Source of the DNA: Rodentolepis nana
Taxonomy: Eukaryota > Platyhelminthes > Cestoda > Cyclophyllidea > Hymenolepididae
Reading direction: 5' to 3'
Length of the DNA stretch: 40,262 nucleotides
Assembly: GCA_900617975.1 (NCBI GenBank)
Contig: UZAE01012468.1
Location: 1-40,262 of the forward strand
The notes beneath the pieces are model-generated. The model ran no database searches, was not told the DNA's origin, and saw nothing but the letters and a program-made list of their open reading frames with translations. Shown here piece after piece: positions 22,547 to 34,771 of this stretch. The stretch's first letter is position 1; each line of letters opens with the position of its first letter. Made by a program: the position numbers and the translations under genes.

Positions 22547-25371
22547 TTAATTGCTAATTTTATGGCGGTCAGTGACTTGCGGCATGAATGAACATTTTTT
22601 ATTCGAGTAATGTTACGCCTTGAAAAGGAAGGTATGTAGAGAGAGAGTGAGATTATATAAGAAAATAATATTTAAAAATGAAATTAAAAAAACCTTAGAT
22701 AAAAGATGACTTCTAATAGGAAAGTCATCTAAATTAAATTGATGGGAGTGTAGAAATTAAGTGATTTTAATCGTGCATGAAGGGAAAAAAGTTGAAAAGA
22801 ATTAAAAATTTTTGAGCTTTTGAACTGCATTCGCTCCTTGACGCTATTTTGCATTAGCTTAAAGGATGATTCCCTATCCATTTTCCAGACTTATTTTTAA
22901 AAGGCAATTCCCATGGGAATAATTTGTTTTTGTTTCATGCACAAAGCTGCACCGACGCCCTATTTCCTTGTGACTCGTCGCTCTATCTACCATGTCTTGC
23001 CGAATTTGCCAACGCTTCCCTCTTCCATATAGTTGATTTGTTTCATCTAGAAACACGTTTGCATGTCCTTGCCCAACTACCTCAAATAACCTCGCTTTGA
23101 GCATCCACACAAAAACTCTCGTTGTTTATCTTCTCGTTCGCGTTCCTTTTACTTTCTCCCTCTCTCTCCCTCTCTCCCTGCCTCCCTCGCTTCTCTTCTT
23201 CTCGTAGTTTATTCAGCACACTTTGGCTTACTCAACTCCTTGTAATCTATTTGGTGTTGTTCACCGCTCTATTTATTCTTGACTTCTATAGTCTTTTTCT
23301 ATTTCAGTAGTTCATTACATAGCCAGTTGGTGGTTCTAAGAGTAGGCCAGCGCTTTTTTTGTGAAATCCTATTTTCCTTTCCCATCCATAAAGTCAAGTT
23401 TTAAGCAAATATCAGTAAACAAGAGTTTTATTGTTGTCCATCATATTAGCTTTCCATCATCATTGGCAATTAAAGTGAATTCAAAAGCAATAATTTGTAA
23501 CATTTAGTGCTTGAAGTTAGGAAGTGAGCCAATCTAAAATTTATACCGATAATTATGCTACCTGAATAAAATAATAGCTAAAAATAAGTTGATTTTGCAA
23601 GAATAAAAAATGAACTTGTGTGGACACAAAGAAATGGAGAGAAAATAAGAAAGTTTAGAATAGAGTTTTATTTTTTCGGTTAGGCAATCATTCAATGCCA
23701 TATTGCTCCTGCAAATAATTTTACCATGTAAATTAACCAATATAGTGTTTATCATAAGCGGTGCACAGTTGGTTATTAAGTAATTATGAATCTCACGAGA
23801 TACGGACATATTAAGAAACCTTAAAGGCGATCTTCTGAAGTACTTTGTTATAACTACTCTTGGGTACTTAAATAGATAATAAAATAAATATTGCAACTTG
23901 ACCGAATAAGTCCATTTTTCTAATGCACAATCATTCTCCACTGCATAATTGAACAGAATTCGTAGGTATTCTGCCACCAAATTTCTTCTGAAATATTACT
24001 TAGAACAGAAATAAGATGCAACTTTAATTACTGTCAAGGTTGGTTATGTTTTACTTTCTGAACAATATTTCATGATCATCAAAAGTCATGGTATTGGAAT
24101 TTATTATTTCAAGCTCAAAAATTCTTCGTGTCAGACTACTATACTCTACCGGCCATTAGCTAGGGTACTTGAAATCGATCCATTATCCTAACCAGAATTA
24201 GTGATCTGGGTATTTTTATTGGGGTGGTAGCAAATATTAATTGGTTGGCGCTTTAAAGTAGGCACAAAAAGATGAGAAGTTTCTGGGTGTAAGAAATATG
24301 TAAATGATTCAGAATAAATCATACAGTGTCTGGTATCAAATATCTGAAATGCTAAAATTGAAACAAAGATCTCGTGATTATGTGAAAGAATTCATATGAC
24401 GAAAGATTCAAAGGTCATTAGAACTTCGTCATTTCCGCCATTTGTGTTATGATTAAGTTAATCAATAAATTTAGAGAGAAAGTAGTGCAAAAAATTTTCC
24501 TGCACTTTATTTGTATTCACCTTGAATGTTGAATAGTTAGAGCGCTTCCCATATTGCCAATGAAAGAATTCAAATTGCAAAGACAAGGAACCTTTTTTGA
24601 CGTGCTCACACTTCACTATTATAACTCTACTTAATATTTTTTGATCCATTTTGTGAAAGGCAAATAAAGTTATTAAGAAATGGGCGTTTACTCAATAGGT
24701 ATCCTGATTTCTCTGGATTCTTCAACACTGCCCGACCTGATTCCCATTGCTTCAAAGTAATTTGCTTTATATTATATTAACCTACTACAATAAAAACTTC
24801 ATAAAACGGCTAACAAATCTGTGAGGTTAACAAGATTGTTCCAAAACATTTGAGATTTTAGTTTAACAAGAAGATTCAAACAGATTACTTTGAACAATAG
24901 TTATAATTCCTCCAGTGAAATTTGTTTCTGTCATCCATTTCTCACGAATATCTTTGTGTAACTTTCGACTGTGATTCCGCCCCACCTTAATTTTCTTTTT
25001 CAACATCTGGAACCCCCTGTGGTTTGCTTAAACACTGAACCGGAAAAATGTAATGGCTGAATGAGCTTAATTCCACCTTATTTTGAACTTTCAACTCAGA
25101 CATTACAACCTTTTCCATTATTAAGGTGACATATTTTGTACTAAGTCCATTATCATATATATTATTACCATTATGAAGTAACCTCCTTCTTTCAATACTT
25201 CAAAAAAAAACAGAATATCAAGCAAGGTAACTAATTTTGAACTCTCCCATTATGAAAATTAAATGTTGATAGATGTTGATGTTGATGTGCCTCCAGAAGT
25301 AAGCAATAAATATTTTCACTTAATAGAAGAAAATTTCAGTAAGTATTTTTTAAAAGATATCCAACAAGTTA
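22547..25371. other. Intergenic stretch with a CT-rich tract
   Basis: No gene can be supported. Two longer minus-strand open frames (22874-23110 and 23558-23980) were examined: they lack known domains, and the second opens on TTG and not ATG. A CT-rich tract at 23146-23212 is listed separately. Confidence 0.5.
23146..23212 (+). repeat. CT-rich low-complexity tract
   Basis: Interrupted CCTCTCTC and CTCCCTC units with TTCTTCTTCTCG at the end. It accounts for the apparent Ser/Leu-rich open frame at 23122-23310. Confidence 0.85.
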
Positions 25372-25382
25372 ATTCATGCCAT

Positions 25383-25709
25383 TTATATATACCAAATGGC
25401 AGGCATCTTGATAGTTATCATTAGCCCTTTAATTGACTTCAGGTTTCACAGAGGGGAATGTACATCAAAGCGAAAAAAGTCAAGAGGGGGGGGGGGAAAC
25501 GAAGAGTGTTTTAAAGGTGTAAAAGAGACAGACATAAAGGTAGAAAAAAGGTGAGGTGAGTACCGTGAAGTAGTCGATTATGACATACAGTGGGGTGATG
25601 GTAGTTTGAAGTCAGAAGTCAACTGCCGGTTTAAAGACTTGTTTTGCCGTATGAGTATACGTTGCCCAGGGTGCACCAAGTGTAGGTAAGTCTATAGCAC
25701 ACCCCGTTT
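25383..25709 (-). repeat. SINE-like repeat, copy K, with target-site duplication
   Basis: Full-length antisense copy with perfect 11-bp flanks, ATTCATGCCAT at 25372-25382 and 25710-25720. A run of eleven G at about 25487-25497 replaces the usual four to six, as expected of slippage. The GAAGTCAGAAGTCAACTGCCGG variant places it in the second subfamily. Perfect flanks suggest a younger insertion. Confidence 0.92.
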
Positions 25710-25720
25710 ATTCATGCCAT

Positions 25721-28700
25721 GTAATGGCTGGAAAGAATGAGCTTCAGAGTGTATCTAATTGGATGAAATTCAGGTGGGTCTTCATTTTCTACATTTCTAT
25801 TTACGAATTTTGGAAGTATTCAATTTGAAATATCCCACCCCAATGTGTAGCCCCATAGTGATAAAATAAATGATTATGGACATAATTCAATGCACATGAA
25901 CTCAATATGATACTCTTCCAATGAATAATTAATCTTAAATGACAAACAATTTTGAATATTTCACAGTGGGTCAAGTAATTGACAAATGAGAGGTGATAGA
26001 AAATGGGATATTTTGGATATGGAAAATATCCTCATATCATTTAATTTTTATATTCAGATTACACTAAATTTTAATATCAGAGAGCGTTTTTAAAAGAAAT
26101 AAATATGACAAATTTTAATTTTTGAGAGCGCTTAAGCGATAAGAGAGGTTGAGGAGATTGAGCATATGCCAGACCATAAGGTTATGAGGTGAATCAATTA
26201 CCCAAGTTATCTCTTTTAGCTTGTATTTTAGTTTCTTTCGTAATAATTTAACTTATTCATTACCATCGCTTCATTAGAACTTCGGGAGGCATGGCACAAA
26301 GGAGTTCTACGCCAAGCCTACTCACAACAGATATCAATTCGTTGAGAATGCCTCTCATTTTGTGCAAAAACTGCGTTTAGGTGATGGTAAGTTGGCCAGT
26401 GTCTTTTCATCTCACAGGGAATCCATGACACTGAGCATTCACTCAGAGTAATCTCAACGGTTAATACTCGGGTTCTACCTATTTGAAAATAAGACTAGAA
26501 TAGAATATCAGGTCCAATAAGATTGGCAGGACCTTAGGCAAAAATTCGAAAAATTACCTCCGAACTCAAGCGCTTCTCTACAGCCTCGAATGGCCGGTCT
26601 TGCACTCTTGAATGCCAGCACTTGTCAAGGAGAACGAAACCTTCCACCTATCTATCCACCTACATCAGTCTACAAAAAATATTCGATCTTGCAGTTCGAA
26701 AGAATATGATCAAAGAAATATTAAAAAAAATTGAAATAACGCGTGGATAAGCTTTTTTATAATTTTGAATATATGAGGAACTTCATACCAATCGATGGTG
26801 ACACGTTTCTCATTTATAATTCCTAACTTTGAGTTCAAGAATTCACATCTATCTTTAAGAGGTCAACAGTAATTATGATAAATGATGGAAACAATGGTTT
26901 TACGCGACAAGAAATCTCTCTCAACATTCTGCCTACTGAACCTATCTATGGGCAAATTGGTGCCGTATTTGGAAACGAGTAAAATAAATTAGAAGCTTTC
27001 ATTATTTTCCTGACGAGAATGCTCATGTGAATCACTATTCCCTGGAAACTCGAAGACCATAGCTTTACATATAAATTAAAATGTAACAAAAGAAGACTGG
27101 ATATCTTCGATCACGCAGAAACAGTGGAAGGATTTCAGGCCTTGCAGGAAAACAGGGCACAGATTTCGAAACTGTTTCTGGAAGTTAGGATAATTAAGAT
27201 TCATCTCATGTTGGCATACCCAAATCAAAGCATATGAACTTGTTCCGCAATTTTAATGGGTGGTTTAAGGAGCAAAATTGCGAAGCTTCTTTCTTGCAAA
27301 CCTTATTTTATCACATCATAGTTCATTTTGTCTGTTTGATTCGCGTTTAAAATATTAATGACTGCGCCGATATTACTTTAATTTATTAAATCCAGAATTC
27401 AAAGATAAATCTGATGCTTGGTTAAATTAAATTAACTCTGAATGGCAGGTGTCTGATTAGATTATAATGGAGATAGGTAACGAAGGTGGCTGTGCGTAGT
27501 TGACAATCAGACGGTCAGTAACGTAATCAGTCTCAAGTCTGGGAAGGCTAAATCGGCGATGAAATTTTGCTCCCCTCAGAAAATGTGTTCTTTGCCTTCA
27601 AGTTTTAACTAATACTATTAATATTGATCGACTCCGTTGTCTGGCTATATATCTCGTTTCTTTCAAGTGAAATTACTCTCAAGGCGATAAGGCGAAATAG
27701 ATCAATCTCAAGAATCATTTATAAGTTATCATATATGGTTTAGTTTAAAAAAGAGGACTTTTGTTCTGTTTAAAGGCTGAATCATTTTGCTACCCCACAG
27801 AATTCTTTTTTTGTCCGGATTAACAGACAGAATTTCAGGATCAGTGGGCACCTACATGCTAATTTCAATGTTTTGTAAACTCAGAGGCAACCTTCAGGAT
27901 GCAAATTACTTTTCTTCAAGTCAAAATACAGACCACTTAACCGCTATCTGTCACCCTTTTTATCGGATTGGTATGCAAAATCAGTTTCTCAGCCTCTTTC
28001 ACGGGAATTTCGCAAATTTAAGCAATAATTCAACTATGTCTTTATCACTTGGGTGAGATCTAATTTTAGGCAATAATTCCTTCATCTTTTTATTTACGCC
28101 TTGCATTATAAATTCAGAAGTTCTCACTTGTTCCACAGGGCCTTTCTACACTGTCGTAATGTCAATGTAACTAGTTTCTCCTATTATAATTTATATAAAA
28201 AAGGACTCACACCTTCTTCGATTTGCCCAAACCCGGCTAAAGAGATCAACCAGCATGTCATTTATTTGTAGTGCTATGAGACTAACGACGTAGAGATCAT
28301 GGGAATTGGTCATCGCGAGACAAAGTAATTCTAACCTTGATCTTTGTTGATGAACGCCCAATCACCTCCCTTATTAAAAATGCAGGTTGTGCCCATTATT
28401 TTTAGCCTACTGAGTTTCGTGATGGCTTTGCTTTACAATCCAATCAGACTGAAGTCATTATGAAGCCACTCTTCATAATGTTTTTTTTCAAGCTGATGAT
28501 TAAAGTGTACACATTCCAATTGACCAATAATAGTAAAATTCTTTTTTTTCATGGTAGGTTGATTTGTGAATAAGGAGAGGAGAAATGAAGGAGGGGTTTA
28601 AAAGAGAAACTGACTTCACTTCCATTTTCATTTATTTATTCAAAATGGTGAATGGTAATCCATACTCTCAGTTCAATTTTAATCGATTTTTAATTTTAAT

Positions 28701-30027
28701 GCCTAAGAATATTTCTTCAAATTGAAACTAGCCCATTTCCTTTTATTGCTCATTTGAGCCATATATGGCAAATTATCCATCGACTACTCCGTAAAAGACT
28801 AAAAATTTATGTTGATACATAAACAATTGTCAATCAGTCCCTATATTTTAATTACCTCAGAATAGTTATATAGGTCAAATTTTTATAACTCTTACTACTA
28901 TAAGAGAGTAAATAGTACTAGACTTTAATACATTATAGGAATACGACGGAAATTGGAGTATAATACCCTTGTTCTAAAAAACAACAGCTGATTATTAAAA
29001 TTGTTCGTCTTCATCAGACTAGCATAACGAACCGATTGCCTGTTTTCTTAAGTCGAAATTCCATCTGTAATGGAGTCCAAAATGTAAAGGAGCTAAGAGT
29101 ATTCAGCTTCCTTACCATATTCTGGCAATCGTAACTCCTAAATGACAAATATTATCGACAGTATCTCGTATGAGGGGTAATCTAACGATTTTTCAATGGA
29201 TATTGAGCCCAACTGAGTCTTTGGTCAAGTGACTCCCATACTAACTTTTTGTATTCTCCACTTACACTTACACTTAGATCCACGCTAGTCTTTTATCTGA
29301 ATGTACATTTTACTCCTCATCTCCATCCTTCTTCATGTCTCTTACATTCTCGAACTCTCTCATTGTGGTTCACTCAATACGCTTTGACCTATGCAACTCA
29401 TTTTATTTCGTCATCTCCAACTAGCTGTTGATCCTGTGATCTTCTCTTCTGCAGATTAGTCGATGCAAAAAAAACTCTAAATTTCTGTTAATTCTTCATG
29501 TATATGCTTTATAGAGTGCAGTTAATGTCTGTATGAAGAGGGATATTAGAATTTCTAACTTTTAATCCTTTAGCAGGTATAATTTCTATTGTAAACAAAC
29601 ATTGTTTGAAAAAGATTTTCTTGGCCGGTATTGAAAGGAACAGTAAACGGATGAATAATTGTTAGCGACGGTATAAATAATTGTGACATCTCTTGAGTGC
29701 TCAACTATGAGCAAAGCATATTTGGTGTTATATTTTATGCAGACAAGCAATTTTGAGTCGGCATCTAACTTTAATTAAGAAAATTTCATTAATAATACTT
29801 TTAACTTCCTATTTGAATTTTTTCTTAATTCAGCTAATATGTTGAAACTCGTTCGGTTGCACAGATGATTGTAATCGTAGATATCCGGGCCATAAGTTTA
29901 AGAATTATTTACGTTGTGGACTAAGGACAAGGTAATTTTACTCGTTTCCTATGATGGGTCTCAATAACTAGTTGACTTTCATTGAACTAGCACAACGAGT
30001 AAAGTCCTTCTCCACAGCTCCTAATAC
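25721..30027. other. Intergenic stretch, 4.3 kb
   Basis: No gene with adequate support. An exon-like open frame at 27801-28052 has plausible splice signals but no recognisable product (see findings). A 60-codon frame at 29249-29431 shows no domain. Confidence 0.5.
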
Positions 30028-30040
30028 ATACAGAATAATT

Positions 30041-30341
30041 TATGTATTTATTTATTTATATCAAATGGCAGGCTTTATGTAAGTTATCATTAGAACGTTA
30101 GTTGACTTCAGGCTTCACAGAGGGAGAGAAACACCAAATCGAGAAAAAGACGAGAGGGGGGAACAGAAGAGCGTTTTAAGGATGTAAAAGAGACAGACAC
30201 AAAAGTAGATGAAAGGTGAGATGAGTGGGGTGATGGTAGTTTGAACTCAGAAGTCAACTGCCGGTTTATAGACTTTTTTGGCGCATGAGTATAAGTTACC
30301 CAGGGTGTGCCACGTGGAGGTAAGTCTATCGCTCACCCCAA
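30041..30341 (-). repeat. SINE-like repeat, copy L, with target-site duplication
   Basis: Full-length antisense copy between perfect 13-bp repeats ATACAGAATAATT at 30028-30040 and 30342-30354. The 3' tail reads TATGTATTTATTTATTTATA on the plus strand, the longest simple-repeat tail in the window. About 20 bp of the CATATTCGACT region is missing. Confidence 0.93.
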
Positions 30342-30354
30342 ATACAGAATAATT

Positions 30355-31931
30355 CATTGAGTTATTATCTCCAGAGGGAGAGGAGTTCGGAAGTCAATCA
30401 TAAGCTCCCTGGGGTAAGGCAAGTGGCCGAATTATGCTCTTGGCGCCTACAAATTGCTTATTCCTAGCTACCCTCGTTCGTTACCCACTGCTTAACTGTT
30501 ACAGTTGTCAGACATTTCAATTATACCTCTGAAAACCGCGAAAAATCTGGCAAATTCAGTCTCCATGACTCTAAGAGTGTCCCTATGGACTTTATAGAAA
30601 ATCGCTTCTTATTCCTTTTGTTGAGCTTTTCATCTGAGCATAAGTTTGTCAGAATGGAAAACAACTAAATGTTTTGTGCTTCAGCAACGTGTTTCGATTT
30701 GTTCAGAAGCTTTTTCGTCAAATTGTTTGAAATAGATAATTAATCTACCGGCTAACCCCGACGCGGGTAATACTGCTGCCATAATCACTAAACACCCACC
30801 TTCTGCTTTCTAGCATATATTGAAAAGTACAACTTTTAATTCCGCGTAATTCAATACGCAATGGAAAGATGTTGCTATTACGCTTTGGCAACCTAGACGC
30901 TACTAAGGCAATGCATTCAGTGAAAAATGAAATGGAATCTTATCCTCATCAGTTCTCTCAATTAATCATGTTGGACTAAACGAATGCGTTCAAAAATATA
31001 CCACAATTGAGAAATTCGCTTTACGCTAAACCTCTAGACGTCTAAGTCCACAATTTAGGTCAGTATTTCCATCATTGAATATTAACCCATGTGTAAATAA
31101 ATCACGACCTCAGATATAGCAACGTCACCCTCAATAAGGACAGTTTCCTCATTGAGTTAGTGAACAGAGTAAGGATTAAAATACAACAAATTAAGGTACC
31201 ATCGGCACTTCCGCTGATTGGAATAACCATTACCGTGTGATAAATAGAGGGGTGATCCTTTGGATAAATAACGTGATCCAATATTGTCGACAGTGAAAAA
31301 TTTGTCGAAGGTGGAATAGTCACGAAAATGCAGATTATGGGAAATATTGTCTTTCTGTGGTTCTGCACGTAATAGGTAACTAAGCAAATGTCCTTATTAT
31401 AAATGCCTTTCGCACTTGCACAGTTCTTAATATTTGTGGGTTTTCAATTTTTCGAGAATTTCATTGTCATCACAATGATGGGGAAAATGTAGCCCGAGAT
31501 TTTTACAAAGTGCTTTAATTGTAAATACAATAGAAAATGGCATCTAGAAAGAAAAGGTTACTTCTATTCGTTATTGCAATGTTATTTAAAGCGCTCGTCT
31601 TGTGGCAAACAAAAAGTGAAAGCTTGATTTAGTTATGAGAGTTCGATTGACATGAAGTTTATATAGGCCAATTGACAACTATTTCCTGAATTGCGCCTTT
31701 ATTAATACAGCTCACACAATTTTTTCTATCTGATCTGTTCTTTGGCATATAGAGGTGGAGGTAGAGAAGTCAAATGGAAGTGGGTATATGAAGAAAGTGA
31801 AAGGTTAAAGACGCGGAGTTCCAATTGGAGCCTTATCATATCACAGTGAAGGATGAAACCAGTGACCAATTTGGCTCCAATAATCCGTCGAGACTTGGAT
31901 GGTAAAGTGATTAATCAGAGTGAGGATGTCT
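30355..31931. other. Intergenic stretch
   Basis: No supported gene. Two overlapping minus-strand frames at 31102-31387 are under 90 codons and show no domain. Confidence 0.5.
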
Positions 31932-31945
31932 GAGGTCGCGGATAT

Positions 31946-32302
31946 TTATGTATTTATATCAAATGACAGGCGTTTTGATAGTTATCATTAGCCCTGGAGC
32001 TGACTTCAGGCTTCACAGTGAGAAGAAGGAACATCAGAGTGGCAAAAAGTCGAGAGGGGGGACAGAAGGTTGATTCACAGATATAAAAGAGACAGACAGA
32101 CAAACACAAAGGCATCAAAAAGGTAAGATGAGTACCGTAAAGGGGTCGAATATGACATAGTAGTTTGAAGTCAGAAGTCAACTACCGATCAATAGACTTT
32201 TTACCGTATAAGTATGCGTTGCCCAGGGTGCACCACGTGGAGGTAAGTCTAATATACATTGCCCAGGGTGCACCACGTGGAGGTAAGTCTATTGCGCACT
32301 CC
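31946..32302 (-). repeat. SINE-like repeat, copy M, with target-site duplication and doubled 5' end
   Basis: Antisense copy between perfect 14-bp repeats GAGGTCGCGGATAT at 31932-31945 and 32303-32316, the clearest target-site duplication in the window because it is not AT-rich. The 5' end of the element is present twice in tandem: the TTGCCCAGGGTGCACC and ACGTGGAGGTAAGTCTA block at 32219-32251 recurs at 32259-32291. Confidence 0.94.
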
Positions 32303-32316
32303 GAGGTCGCGGATAT

Positions 32317-33962
32317 AGATGCAGAGTTGTCTTTATAATGCAGCAAAGGAATGAGTATTGAGAATTTTCTCTGAACGCACAGCCAATTAGGACGGTGAAA
32401 TCATCAATCATGTGCACACTCTGCAACTGCCATGACCCCATGAATTTCAATGCCTCGGTTCCTGGTTGAGGGAAGTCAATAACTGATTGCTAGTATGACT
32501 GATTTGTTTTTGTCTTGTTAAAGCTAAAGTGCTTAAGATTTCTTGGGCCCTAACATTTCCCTATTTGATGGCGAACTTACTCCTACAGGGTCGCTGGCAT
32601 GAACTGAACGTCTGGTCAATGCCCCCATTTTGAGGTCTAGATCACGCAATTCCCATACTTATACCTACTTCTATGATTTCATAATTTTTCACACCTTCAG
32701 AAATTAAAAGAAGGTAAGGAACTAGTATTTACCTGTCGATTACCAGTATATCAAAATGTTAACGAAGTAACAGTTTGATTGACAATCGAATTCGTATGCA
32801 ATGTTCCAAAAAAGCGAGTTCAAATCGATTGCGCTTAGACTCGAACTCATAAGCCGTTTTAATTTTGATACCTAATTAACAAAAGCACTCTTGCATTTAA
32901 CAAGACCTTAAACTTGTCACTCATTAAAAATGTACTCTACTGTATTGTAGCTCAACAATCGACCCTAAAAAACAATGTCTGAACTGAATAAAGTGCTATA
33001 ATCATCCTTCTAAATCAATTCATACAAATGCTATTATCATAATTTTATTCATTTTCTTTTGATTACCATTCGCAATTCTCAATTTGACAGAAAACCATGG
33101 CCATGTTAAATTGAAAGCGCAAAGACATTTACATCTATTTTAATCGGTTTGCTTTTATTGATTTTAACTCTAGGTTTCCATTATCAATTATAATCAACTA
33201 TTACTTATTTAATAGAGAACTATTATTTAGTTAATAAAGTATAAATATAGTCAAAAAATACTAAACCTTTATTTAGAGATAATCACTATAGAATTTGGAA
33301 ATAATATGAACAGAAATACCCTATTTATAAAATCAACAGAATTCGCTCAACGCTGCTGCTTAAACACGACAGAGGGAGATAATGTCCACCCTCTCCCCCC
33401 TCTCTCTCCCTCTCCCTCTCCCTCTCTCTCTGGAAGTTATCAATAGTTTTAAGGTCTGGGAATTGATATTCTTCTAATCTTACTTTAGAATAGATTTGTT
33501 ATTGACAGTTAGTTGAGGGGGAATACAGTAGTATCAAGATGTCAGTCAAAGCGTCAATTGGTGGAACCGATTCCATGCTGGTATCTTAAAAATGGGAATA
33601 GTCTGTGATTGGATCGGTAAAACGAAAATTCGTTTCTTTGGATTCCACAGGGGAGGTCGAGTACAGAGCAATTACTTCCCAATTAATATTTAAAATTTTA
33701 CAAAGTACAAAACAGTACTTAAATTTCCCAAATTTATTTGTCATTCTCCTGGTTAATATCGCATTTTCTGAGTCATAATGGTGAAGCTTTAGGCTCACTC
33801 TGATTGGTTGGCACAGTTGAAGTATCATTGGTTATCTAACTGTTGTGTGCTCAAATATGTTCATCAAGGCTTATAAACACGAAATTTAAAAGCATACCTA
33901 GTGCATAAACTTTGTGCCTTCATTTCCTTGGACATCTAAGCGTTTGGCTGAAATTAGAATGT
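32317..33962. other. Upstream region of the potassium channel gene
   Basis: Non-coding, with no repeat-family copy. It should hold the 5' untranslated region and promoter of the channel gene, but I see no decisive core promoter. A pyrimidine tract lies at 33388-33431. An in-frame TAA at 33906-33908 closes the reading frame upstream of the proposed start. Confidence 0.5.
33388..33431 (+). repeat. CCCTCT-type pyrimidine tract
   Basis: Forty-four bases of C and T, apart from one A near the start, with CCCTCT and CTCTCT units about 530 bp upstream of the channel ATG. The other strand is GAGA-like. It may be polymorphic or promoter-associated, but no function can be read from it. Confidence 0.85.
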
Positions 33963-34771
33963 ATGGATTCATTTGGCGGCAAAAAGAGAACTATTTCCTT
34001 TGGTAAAACTGAAATCGGTAATGAATCATCGTCGACAAGTGGAAGTGCAACCTCTGAGTCTCGGAGTGATGTTACTGTCGGAAGACAGCAGAGAGTATTC
34101 ATAAATAGTGCTTTCTCACTGGAATCACAAAAATGGGAGGAAAAACCAGTGGGAACCCATTCATACTCAACCCCTTCCTTGCCCTCTGAATTACCTCCGA
34201 ACTATAGGTCCAGTCGTTTTTCTTCTGGTAATATAAAATATCCAGAAGGTTTGATCAATGATCCTGGCACCTCCCTTCAACTTATCGGTAATGGTCGTCC
34301 ACCTCATCGAACTTCATCAGTAAATAATCCCCCAGAGACCTTGTCCAATGCTGCCTCTCTCGGAAGATATGGCTATGATGTTAAGTATGCAGGTCCACTT
34401 TTGCGGTTGAACATTAGTGGAACGATATTTCTTGTCAAAGTTAACACCCTTCAAAGAGATCCTCTTGTGTTTGAAAAGATCCTGGAAGATGCTGAATATA
34501 TCCCTGAAACAAACGAGTATTATTTTGAGAGGGATCCTTTTATATTTAGATTTGTGCTGGCCTACCTAAGACATAAGGAATTGCATTTACCAATGAATAT
34601 TTGTGGCCCATTAATGGAGAAAGAATTGGAATCCTGGGGTTTGCAACTTGGCTTTGATCTTCAACGCTGCTGTCTCGGACCAGTGATGGAGACCAAATCG
34701 AAAATGGAATCACTACGTAAATTTGAAGAGACCTTCTCTGAATCTCCGGTGGAATGTAATTATAGTTCAAA
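33963..34771 (+). CDS. Voltage-gated K+ channel (Kv3/Shaw-like), exon 1: N-terminus and T1 domain
   Basis: Encodes residues 1-269 and two bases of codon 270 of a predicted 727-residue plasma-membrane potassium channel subunit. The start is ATG 33963 (MDSFGGKKRT), the first ATG after an in-frame stop at 33906; the open frame extends upstream only through non-ATG codons. Residues 1-146 are Ser/Thr-rich and probably disordered. Residues 147-237 form the T1 domain that assembles four subunits: LNISG, EYYFERDP, FVLAYLRHKELH and CGPLMEKELESWG. H208, C214, C236 and C237 match the T1 zinc site of non-Shaker Kv families (HX5CXnCC), and CGPLxExEL is closest to Kv3/Shaw from memory of that family. The exon ends at a strong donor, AAA|GTAAGT (34772). 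Subfamily assignment is inference; the Kv identity is firm together with exon 2. Confidence 0.92.

Noticed and set aside
22874..23110. 78-codon minus-strand open frame with balanced composition
   Set aside because: No known motif, no convincing splice sites, and it lies next to a CT-rich tract. It could be an old exon or transposon scrap, but nothing supports a call.
23558..23980. 140-codon minus-strand open frame
   Set aside because: It opens on TTG, is Leu/Tyr/Asn-rich as AT-rich DNA would give by chance, and has no recognisable domain.
4974..32302. Many similar repeats as a CRISPR-like or satellite array
   Set aside because: The copies are about 300 bp, irregularly spaced over kilobases, in both orientations and with separate target duplications, so they are dispersed retroposons.
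33912..33962. Longer N-terminus of the channel from the upstream open frame
   Set aside because: The upstream 17 codons begin on TTG, follow an in-frame TAA and contain no ATG, so Met at 33963 is the first usable start unless an upstream exon splices in.
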